Shown: positions 55,485-64,000 of the stretch, piece by piece
How the letters are laid out: each line of letters starts with the position of its first letter
Position numbering within the stretch: position 1 is the stretch's first letter
Origin: Prunus persica
Lineage: Eukaryota > Streptophyta > Magnoliopsida > Rosales > Rosaceae
NCBI RefSeq assembly: GCF_000346465.2
Contig: NC_034015.1
Span: 16,165,507 to 16,229,506 of the forward strand
Direction: 5' to 3'
Length of the DNA: 64,000 bases
Made by a program: the position numbers and the translations under genes
Notes under the pieces: generated by a model
The model's database searches: none
What the model saw: the letters and a program-made list of their open reading frames with translations, nothing else
What the model was told of the DNA's origin: nothing

Positions 55485-57931
55485 ATGTTGAACAACAAAT
55501 CTTCAAACCAACAACCATTTCCGTTTACCTTCTTCATCTTGCTTTTCATTGGTCTGTCTTTGCCTGCTGCAAAGGCAATATTGAGCAATGAGGAGCAATA
55601 TGGCTCAGGTGCTTCTGCTGCTGCTGCAGGGTCTCTGGTAAAGAGAGATCAACGGAGGGCATTGGTTGTGACAGAGTATGGAGAGATCTCATCCATTGAT
55701 ATCAGTGATGGGCACAGAGGGCCCTACCATATTCAGTTCATCACCTTGGAACCCAACTCTCTCTTTCTTCCTGTACTTCTCCATGCAGACATTGTCTTCT
55801 ATGTTCATACAGGTGCTCTAATTATACTTTTTATTTGTTTATTATGTGACTTTGGGATTTTTTGTAATCTTTGTTTTTGTTGGTTTAGGCAGTGGGCGGT
55901 TGAGTTGGGGTGATGAGGATGACATTAAAAGGGTGGCTATAAAGAGAGGTGATCTCTTTAGGCTTAGGCCAGGCTCTATTTTCTTTGTACAGAGTGACTT
56001 GCAGGCTGAGCGCCAGAAGCTTAGAATCTATGCAATCTTTGCAACCAACACTGATGATGACTTATACGTAAGACCACCTATTTCTCTGCTTCTTTTTCTT
56101 TTCCTGATTCAATGGACATTTTCATTCACTTGTGTCCAAATTTTCTTTTTTCTGATACCAAAACCTGTGCAGGACCCAGCAATAGGAGCATACTCTAGTG
56201 TTAGGGACCTGGTTCGAGCCTTTGATCCGAAAGTGCTTCGATCAGCTTTTAAGGTATGAACAACTCTGGGCCAAAATCGACAACTTTGCTGTAAATTGTA
56301 ATCATCCTGCTATCTGTCAGAAATAATTGTGAAGATTTTGGTTTCTGTTGGTTTTCTGACTACTAGACGATGTGGTTGATTAGGTCTCTGATGAAGTGAT
56401 AGAATCAATAATAAATGGAACAGACCAATCAGGCATTGTACACGCAGTGCCAACAAAGAAGGAAACTTTCTGGGATTTGGAGGCTCGGTTCTTGAAAACC
56501 TTCCTGACAGGCAAAGATGGCAGTGCATTCAACAAGAACAAGAAGAAAACAAAGACCTATAATATTTTTGATGAGGGCCCAGATTTCAAGAACTGCAATG
56601 GTTGGAGCTTAACTGTGAACAAGAAAAACTCCCAATTGTTGAAGGGATCAAACATTGGTCTTTTCATGGTGAATTTGACAAAGGTCTGGTTCTGTGGTAT
56701 TTAGCTTGATCTTATGTTAATTAGAGCCTAATTAATTTGATGCCTAATTCTAAAACTCGCTTTGTTATTGAAGGGGTCAATGATGGGGCCTCACTGGAAT
56801 CCAAGGGCAACTGAGATAGCAATAGTACTACATGGGCAAGGGATGGTTAGGGTGGTTTGTTCTAGCACTGCAGCAAAGAAATCAGAGTGCAAAAGCATGA
56901 GGCTTAGGGTTCATGAAGGAGATGTATTTGCCGTGCCGAGGTTCCATCCAATGGCTCAGATGTCGTTTAACAATGACTCCCTTGTGTTCATGGGGTTCAG
57001 CACAACAACGAGGAGAAACTATCCACAGTTTTTGGCTGGAAAATACTCTGTTCTGCAGAGTTTGGACAAACAGGTCTTGGCGGCGTCGTTTAATGTTAGC
57101 AACACAACGGTTGATCAACTTTTGGCTGCACAGGCTGACTCAGTGATTATAGATTGTACTTCTTGTGCTGAAGAAGAGGAGAGAGTGATGTTGGAAGAAA
57201 TTGAGAAGGAGAGGGAGGAAGAGGAGGCTAGAAAGAGAGCAGAGGAGAAAGAACAGAGGAAGAGAGAAGAAGAAGAGGCAGCAGCAAGGAAGAGAGAGGA
57301 AGAAGAGGCAGCAGCAAGAAAGAGAGAGGAAGAAGAAGCAGCAAGGAAGAGAGAGGAAGAAGCAGCAGCAGCAAGACAGAGAGAGGAAGAAGAAGCAGCA
57401 GCAAGACAGAGAGAAAAAGAACAAGAAGCAGAAAGACAGAGAGAAGAAGAACAAGCAGCAAAACAGAGAGAAGAAGAAGAAGCAAAAAAGAGGGAGGGGG
57501 AGGGGAGGCAAAGAGAAGAAGAAAGAAGACAAGAGGAAGAAACAGAGAGGGAGAGGCAGCAACAAAAGGAATGGGAAAGAAGAGAGCAGGAAGCACAGAC
57601 GGAGCAAGAAGAGGCTAGGAGACAAGAAGAAGAAAGGGAAGGCAAAGAAAGACCAGAAGAGTCAGCGAGGGAAGAGGAGGGGAGGCAAAGAGAAGAAGAA
57701 AGAAGACAAGAGGAAGAAACAGAGGGGGAGAGGCAGCAACAAAAGGAATGGGAAAGAAGAAAGCAGGAAGCACAGACGGAGCAAGAAGAGGCTAGGAGAC
57801 AACAGGAAGAAAGGGAAGGCAAAGAAAGACCAGAAGAGTCAGCAGGAAGACAGCCAGAGGAACGAGAGGGAGGTGGCAGAGGGATTGATGTTGAAGAGGG
57901 AAGGAGATATTTAAGGGTCTTGAAAGTTTAA
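55485..57931 (+). CDS. Vicilin-like cupin with Glu/Arg-rich C-terminal tail (681 aa, 5 exons)
   Basis: Exons: 55485-55812, 55889-56067, 56173-56253, 56384-56683 and 56774-57931 (682 codons, all GT-AG). Residues 1-31 form a signal peptide (hydrophobic FTFFILLFIGLSLPAAKA). Two cupin barrels follow, as in 7S globulins. The first is at about 55-250 (GPYHIQFITLEPNSLFLPVLLHADIVFYVHTGSG...). The second is at about 270-455 (MMGPHWNPRATEIAIVLHGQGMVRVV; GDVFAVPRFHPMAQM). A long low-complexity tail rich in Glu, Arg, Lys and Gln follows from about 480, probably a charged helix or coil. It matches the At2g18540-type vicilin-like proteins. Family role: seed storage or desiccation-related protein in secretory vacuoles. 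A 59-residue unit in the tail is tandemly duplicated. The second-cupin HxH-like residues (H in GPHWNP) suggest metal binding could persist. Confidence 0.9.
57504..57850 (+). repeat. 177-bp tandem duplication in the vicilin-like tail
   Basis: Two nearly identical units, about 57504-57680 and 57681 to about 57850, encode RQREEERRQEEETE...QQQKEWERR... and repeat in frame (59 codons). Upstream (57230-57500) there are shorter repeats of about 27-30 bp encoding KREEEEAAA. By eye the two 177-bp units differ at only a few sites, so the expansion is recent. Confidence 0.9.
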
Positions 57932-58580
57932 TCGATCTATCTTCTCCAGTTGGCTCGGCTGTTCTGTCTTATGAATTTGGATTGCTGCATGTTTTGTTAA
58001 TAAAAATAATATATGTTATGCTGCGTGCTTTCTTTTAATGTAATAAACTTCTATGACCCAAGTCCAAAACAAATTTTGCTGCAAATTAGAGGGAAAAAAA
58101 AGGATGAAAATTATTTATTTGTTGATAAGAAATATTTAAGCCTACAGAACAGACATCTGCAACTGAAAGATAAAATATTGAATCTTATTTAAATCCTTTT
58201 CAAGGAAAAACAGAATTAAAGGCTGAGGAAACACAATTCTATGTATTTCAAGCACTCTCCTTAACAAAGTGAAAATGCAACCTGTTTTAAAGTTGATTGA
58301 ATCACACCTTTGGATTTCCAAAGGGTGGCGTTTTTAAGTGAAATACAGCTCAAACTTTTCAGATTCAAGTCAAGAACTAGAAGAGAAGAAATTGCACGTA
58401 TTGTTTGACACTGATGATGAAAATAATATCTCAGATAGCACTAGAAAAAAACCAAAGTAAATACAGCTCCCTCTGGGTTTCATGGCAAAACAGAGTGATG
58501 AGCTTCTAAGCTCCGCCAGCAACCCTTACAAAAAGGAAAGAGATGGTTTGTCTACACCCGGATTTGAGAGACTCACTCAC
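57932..58580. other. Convergent 3' regions of vicilin-like and PP2C genes
   Basis: 3'UTRs of both genes, with an AATAAA-like signal at about 58000. Nothing else is seen. Confidence 0.5.
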
Positions 58581-61135
58581 TCACACATTACTGGAGCCAG
58601 TTATATAGGACACAACAACAGTAATGTCATCAAGCTTGCCTCCATAATAACGGAACCCGGCTTCTTGAGCAGCTGTAGAAAATGGTGTCTGCCTGTTCTT
58701 ATCTAGTGCTCGCTGCCGTGCCAGAGCTGCTATCTTCTGAGCAGTTACCTGTGGTTCCAAGCCAGCCCTTACCGCATGAACAAGAACAGCAGTAACCTCG
58801 TTGTTATACAAGTTGTCAAACAACCCATCGGTTCCAGCTATAATGACATCTCCAGGGACAACAGGAATAAAAAAGACCTGGTCCACATCGAATCCCAATT
58901 AGACGCTAGTTGGTCAGGGAATTTTATTAAAGTTTTCTCCCCTCAATGTACATACAATGACAGGGAAAGTGACACACATCTATTGGAAGCAGTGTGATTT
59001 GGATAAGAAACCTTAAGCTCTCAAGATTTCAAAATTGTGTATTTAAGAAAATGAAAACATAATATCAGATCTTACGGTCAGTTCTCCACTACAACTATTC
59101 GAAGCAGTGTTTTTAGAATATATAGAGTCAAAAAAAGTTCATTTGGGGGAATCTATGTATTACTTTGATGATATGCGAGTGACAACTAGTAAATGCTCAA
59201 TAATTTACTGACCTGACCGGAGCTAGGTAGATCAGCCCCACTGCCACTTTCCAGCTGATACGTAAAATTGAAGCCATGCTGCTGCACAGGGGATTGGAAG
59301 ATGGTGCTTCCATCTCTGACAACTACAAATCCACTGTCCCCAAGATTGATAGCTTGTAGTCCCTGTTAGAAGAAGAAAACTGATGAGAAAACACACTCAT
59401 ACTTACTGTATATAAACCTTTCCTGACTTTCTACGCTCAAGAAAACAAGCATCCAAATTGCACACAACAATCAAACTCAAGTGATCTTACAGACCAGGAA
59501 AAGTTGTTCTAATTTATGTACTAGAAACTTTGATCATGCATCCTATCCAGGTTTGACTCACAAGGGCTGGGCATCTGCAGCCTATTTTTTAATCTCTATC
59601 AATCACTTATTTCAAGATTATTCGATGCATTTAATAGACTTCCACTTATATATAAGTAAGTCTTGCAACTCAACATACTAAATGCAAAAGTCAGTAATTA
59701 CTATGCATATGGAAGAGTCCATCTATAGTAAGTACTTAGGTCCTTTCTTGAAATAATTCCAACCCTGGTTTGCATATAGTAATGGATAGATACTAGACAC
59801 TAAGATCATTTCTGTCAATTTATTACAGCAGTATAATGCAGCCACACATGATTGCCTCCACAAACCAGATCACATCTTTCCTTACAGGGTCAAAATGATA
59901 AAGTATCCCAAACAGTAAATTATAGCACCAATGGTTAGTCAAAATGAAAACAACAAACCTTTTCCGTAAGGCCAATGATGCAAGCTGTTGAAGAACCCTT
60001 TGCTTTGGTGCATGAGTGGGCCTTCTCTAACACCCTGGAAGGGTCGAAGCAACCCTCAGGCTCCTCTTGAATTGCCCTTACAGAATGGGACATAAGTTCG
60101 CGAGAAAAGTGTCCTGCATTGACGCCAACATCTGCCCATCCACCCACACCATCTGCTACACCAATTGCTTGTGCATCTTCACAAATAAAATGGGCATCCT
60201 CTCCTCCTGTCTCCTCCTTATCAGGATGTGGCAGATAACATGATCCTGAAAGTAGTTTCAGAGCTTTTTCTCCCAAAATTGGTCTGAAAATGAAACCAAG
60301 CAATATATATAAGCACTGAGGAGACCAATGCCTATATTGGTATTAGAGAGTGCTATAAGCTGTAAACACTAATCAATCCCATTTGTTCTACACTAGATAC
60401 CAAGTTCATACTGTTTTATATAAATAAATTAACATTTTAGCATCCACGTGCACACAAGATAACCCTTAATTCCGTTCCAAACAAAAAAGACTTAATTTAT
60501 GAGTGCTGAGTAAATGAAAACGCAATGGAGACCCTAAGATAATGAAAATGACCAGCAAACAACGAAAGAGGCAAAGTAAACAGCACATACGGGTCGGACA
60601 AAATGGTAGAATTTGCCAGCTGTTCATCACTAGAGCTTCCATCAAATGATACATTATGAGCAGCACCAGCAGCACAGCACACGGAAGATGAGTTATGGAA
60701 ATTCCTCAACCAAGGTCCAACATGCACAGAAATCAGATGACTGTTGTACGATTCTTTTTTTCTGAAACTCAAGCTAGCTTTCAGGAAACTGCTCTGGCGT
60801 CTATCATTAAAATAAACAGCCGTAGGTTTTGTGAAGTCTAATGAGTTCCCGCAACTTGAAATTAAGTCATCAACATAAACGTCCCCAAAAACAGGTGTCG
60901 AACTTGAAGCAGCCATAGATTTTCCCTTATGCAAAGGACTAAAATTATATCTAGCAGTGTCGGGTATCAAAAGGGTTGAATATGGTAACGAACAAGACAA
61001 CCCTGAATTCCGAGACAAAAAATTTCCCTGACAAGGAAGTAAAGTTTTCGAATTCCGTAGCCCGCTCCCACTTAGTACTCTCCAAATACTAGAACATATA
61101 CTAGTGTTCACCTTGGGGAGTATCCCGGACTGCAT
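58581..61135 (-). CDS. Protein phosphatase 2C (PP2C 55/80-like), 438 aa, 4 exons
   Basis: Exons in transcript order: 60591-61135, 59959-60283, 59213-59362 and 58581-58877 (439 codons). The N-terminal 180 residues are Ser-rich and start basic (MQSGILPKVNTSICSSIWRVLSGSG), which may be a transit peptide. The catalytic PP2C domain starts at about residue 190. It has GGEDAHFI, VADGVGGWADVGVNAGHFSRELM (metal-binding Asp225), INLGDSGFVVVRDG (Asp298) and GDVIIAGTDGLFDNL (Asp356). KLDDITVVVSYI ends the domain. These are all the expected motifs in the short-domain form of the At4g16580/At5g66720 (PP2C 55/80) group. It dephosphorylates Ser/Thr with Mn/Mg. The protein ends TGSSNV. Targeting to plastid or mitochondrion is inferred. 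Confidence 0.9.
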
Positions 61136-62273
61136 TTTTATCCCCTTATGTAAAAAACCCTTGATTCAACTAGAGTCTCAAGGAAAACCCAAGCTGAAAT
61201 ATGATATAGAAGATAAAAGCTCATCACTGTCAGCACATCTATTAACAGCTTAACCTAAAACCTACTGCTGCTGAGTCTGTTCAACTTCCAGGTCGATACG
61301 TATGCCTCTTTAACCTGAAATGTGAACAAAATTTTGAATTTCATCACAAAGATGTGAGCTTTTTGCTACATGCACAACAATATTGCTTGTATATCCCCCA
61401 AATTTTGATTTTTGTCGAAATTACGAAATTATATTATCTTCAAGCTTCAATACCTAATCATCTCAAAAAGTTTATGTTACCTGCAAATATTGTTAAACAC
61501 CCCCAAACCATAACACAACGTACCCATATGAAAATGAATCTGAAAAATTGGACTTGAAGCATGAAAGCATTGTTGCTATGAAATGTAAAAGCAGTTGAAC
61601 GGATAAACAGGAAACGCACCGTTTTGGAGTTGAAGAAGGAGAGATGGGCAATCAATGCTGGAGCTCAATCTGACCCAAGAGATAGCATTAGCTAAACGAA
61701 GCTCCGAAGATATTATCTTCACCTATTCAATCTTCGGAGCTTCTTTTATCCCCAAATATGTCTCTTTGGGTTATGGCGATATGCTTTATGAGGATTGAGG
61801 CGCATAAGGTTCACAAAAACGCCAGAGAGAGAGCACGTGGGAAGAGGAAAGCCAAAATAAGCAACAAAATAAAATATATCAGCTACTATTTTTGCTCCAC
61901 AGCAAAAAATAAAGAAAAAAAATAAAGGAGATTCATTATTATATTCAATTGTGATGGGAAAGGGTAGTTTTGGAATCAAATGTGGGTGAAACTTAATGTC
62001 AGAAAATAGGTATTTTTCTTATTATATAGGAGTTTCCTACCAAAAAGAGAAAATATGAATATAATAGGAGTTTTCTCTACATATCAAAATAGGTAAAAAG
62101 AAATAAAGTCAAATCCGCATAGGAGAAGGATTTGGTACTCAGCCAGCCTTCCTTTTTATAGTTAGTTTTCGATCTACATATCAATCAACTTATTGAGGTT
62201 TCTCTTGTGGCTGAACCTAAAGATCAAAATTGAGTTTCACAGTATTTCCCTTCTTCTTGTTAAATATACAAGA
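61136..62273. other. Divergent intergenic region (PP2C and F-box genes)
   Basis: 5'UTR and upstream region of PP2C; a leader intron is likely, since AG/GT-like sites occur around 61300-61680. No other gene. The core promoter of the F-box gene is unclear. Confidence 0.45.
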
Positions 62274-63560
62274 ATGACTACTGATCGTCTCTGTAACCTG
62301 TCAGTGGTGTCCTCGCCCGCTGCCGTTGCCGTTGCGGATCAGGATTCGGGTATGGGGAATTTATCTTTATGTGATGATTTGTTGTGCAATATTTTGTTTA
62401 GATTATCACAGAAGGATCTGGTGAAATGCAAGATGGTGGCCAAGTCATGGCATCAAATAATCTCTCATGTTTGGTTGCGGAGATTTTGGTCGCAGTCTCC
62501 TGTTTTGGGTCTTTTCTTCCGCACTCTGCACGCACCTGATGATATTTGTGTTAAACTCAGTCACGCCTATCTAGATCTTAATTATATCTACTTGCACAAA
62601 CCAAGTGAATTAGTTTCCCGCGAGAGCATGTTGCGCTTATATGAAAATCAGACGCGCGACACCTCTGATCGTAACCTCGACTGTTGTAATGGCTTAATTC
62701 TGTTGTTCAACCCACAGACTTATCAGTTCTGTGTCTCCAACCCCATCACCAGACAACATGTCTCCATACCTAAAGCATTTTCACATGAACATGACCATTT
62801 TTGTGCTGCCTTGGTTTTTGACCCTATTGAATCCAATCACTACCGAGTTGTCCGAATTGATTATTCTCAACAACAATCATGTTGCTACTCGACCTTGACC
62901 TCAAACTCAACCCTAACCCAAACCCTGGTGCACATTGACATATTTTCGTCGCAATCTGGAGAATGGATTCGACATGGATTGCAACTCGACCCCATGTTTA
63001 TTGAGGGGTTCAAAAGTTCCAAGTTTTGCAGTCATTTTGTGTACTTGCGTGGGGCTATATACAGCCTAGCTTATTCAGGGAAACTTTTGTGTATTGACCT
63101 GAATACTATCAAAGCTCGAGCCTTTGAACTCCCTCATGTCTCTGAAGACGACGACAACCACGATGTAACAATGGCATGTCTTGGGGTGTCAATGGAACTT
63201 GTCTGTTATATAAAGCGTGATAATTCAAATGTTTTTCGCTTTTGGTCTTACGATGATCGATGCGAATCTGGTGATAAATGGACTCTCAGATATACTCTTT
63301 TTGGGAAGGGATTGGAATGGCGCTTTCCGTGTGATGGTACTCCAGTGTTGAAACCACATGCAATAAGTCCATCTTCTCATGAATTTTTCTTTGGCACTTC
63401 AGAAGGGATCTTAAGCTACAACTTCGAAAGCAGAATGTTGAAATTCGTCCATGAATCAATGTTCAAAATAGCTCCACCTGGTTCTCACTTTCCTTCTTTT
63501 ACACTACGTGCTTGCTTGATAAGTTTGGGTGAGAGGAATGCCGGGTCTACTCAACTGTAA
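62274..63560 (+). CDS. F-box protein (428 aa), intronless
   Basis: An F-box lies at about residues 29-72: NLSLCDDLLCNILFRLSQKDLVKCKMVAKSWHQIISHVWLRRFW. It is followed by an F-box-associated type region with CNGLILLFNPQTYQFCVSNPITRQHVSIP (about 140-170) and SNHYRVVRIDY (about 200-212). F-box proteins connect targets to SCF ubiquitin ligases through SKP1. The first in-frame ATG is at 62274. There is no S-locus F-box signature. The true C-terminus may differ if a 3' intron exists. Target unknown. Confidence 0.85.
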   Translation: MTTDRLCNLSVVSSPAAVAVADQDSGMGNLSLCDDLLCNILFRLSQKDLVKCKMVAKSWHQIISHVWLRRFWSQSPVLGLFFRTLHAPDDICVKLSHAYLDLNYIYLHKPSELVSRESMLRLYENQTRDTSDRNLDCCNGLILLFNPQTYQFCVSNPITRQHVSIPKAFSHEHDHFCAALVFDPIESNHYRVVRIDYSQQQSCCYSTLTSNSTLTQTLVHIDIFSSQSGEWIRHGLQLDPMFIEGFKSSKFCSHFVYLRGAIYSLAYSGKLLCIDLNTIKARAFELPHVSEDDDNHDVTMACLGVSMELVCYIKRDNSNVFRFWSYDDRCESGDKWTLRYTLFGKGLEWRFPCDGTPVLKPHAISPSSHEFFFGTSEGILSYNFESRMLKFVHESMFKIAPPGSHFPSFTLRACLISLGERNAGSTQL

Positions 63561-64000
63561 GTGGATTGTTTCCTTGTCTCTTTTAAACTTGTTATTGTCC
63601 ATATATTTTACTACTTTCCAATTCGTGGGTTGCTTATCATTCTCAGTACAAAGAGCGTTTCTGCAACTCAACCCAAAACCTAATATAAATTTTTAGATTT
63701 AATAAACATCTTCATACCTGCTTGCCAACAACAACAAAAACATGTGCATATGGATGGATGGAGATACAGTTAACACAACATTACACTATATCAACTCAAA
63801 CTCAATATTTCAGTTTCACTCAAGTTTTGTTTTTAATATTTTGTATTAAATATCATATATAGATGTTGAAATGAAGAAAAATAGTGCAAGCCATATCTTC
63901 TCTTGGCATGGAGGGATTCATATCATCAGTCCGTTTTTAGAGTGCTTCGGGATGCAAATACTTTTTAAGCTTATCATTATAAGAATGAAGAATGGGTTTA
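63561..64000. other. 3' flank of the F-box gene
   Basis: AT-rich, no coding content is visible up to the end of the window. Confidence 0.5.

Noticed and set aside
57115..57822. Long Ser/Leu-rich open frames on the minus strand and a Lys/Arg frame on the plus strand
   Set aside because: They are shadows of the Glu/Arg-rich repeat of the vicilin-like tail; low complexity keeps other frames open.
62274..63560. S-locus F-box (SFB/SLF) in a self-incompatibility locus
   Set aside because: The F-box sequence and associated region do not look like SFB, and there is no S-RNase in the window.

Overview
This window is nuclear DNA of a flowering plant. Genes have GT-AG introns, the DNA is AT-rich, the genes are a plant-type set (GRAS, bZIP G-box factor, vicilin-like cupin, HVA22, PP2C, F-box, DUF247), and it carries Cassandra TRIM, PIF/Harbinger, hAT and Mutator-type elements. 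The overall look (Cassandra with 5S-like LTRs, DUF247 cluster) suggests a woody eudicot, most likely Rosaceae (Prunus-like). That taxonomic call is inference.

Left half (about 1-31,800): a fast-evolving tandem cluster of two gene families. Family 1, on the + strand, encodes proteins I do not recognise. They are built from modules of about 80 residues with a D/E-QQ motif followed by an E-[TS]-x-E-[ED]-[FL] and R-R-F-T-E-[LS] motif. Copies lie at 846-1403 (truncated), 6726-7766, 12925-13926, 23562-25205 (double length) and 28591-29503 (dead), and an inverted leader remnant lies at 31581-31760. Family 2, on the - strand, encodes DUF247/UPF0481 membrane-anchored proteins: one intact (1429-2919) and two pseudogenes (15866-18835 and 26091-27567). 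Where both are present they are convergent, so the cluster looks like repeated duplication of a [module protein > < DUF247] unit. The duplicated spacers carry transposons whose paralogous empty sites are also in this window. They include a hAT-like MITE with a nested young Cassandra, a Mutator-like MITE with a 9-bp target duplication, and another TIR element. Other insertions are a pair of related MITEs around gene 3, a non-autonomous LTR element with a 39-bp minisatellite that splits the second DUF247 gene, and a decayed PIF/Harbinger transposon.

Right half (about 33,900-64,000): ordinary, well-spaced single-copy genes. In order these are a group C Raf-like kinase (+, 6 exons), a GBF-type bZIP factor (+, 11 coding exons), an HVA22-like protein k (-, 7 exons), an intronless GRAS protein of the HAM/SCL15 type (-), a 4.6-kb gene-poor stretch with GA/CT microsatellites, a vicilin-like cupin with a long Glu/Arg-rich tail (+, 5 exons), a PP2C phosphatase (-, 4 exons) and an intronless F-box protein (+). 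All exon models were built by hand from splice consensus and reading-frame continuity, and their lengths sum to whole codons.

The candidate for something undescribed is the module-protein family and its recurrent convergent pairing with DUF247 genes. The pairing is seen in the sequence; any functional link is inference.
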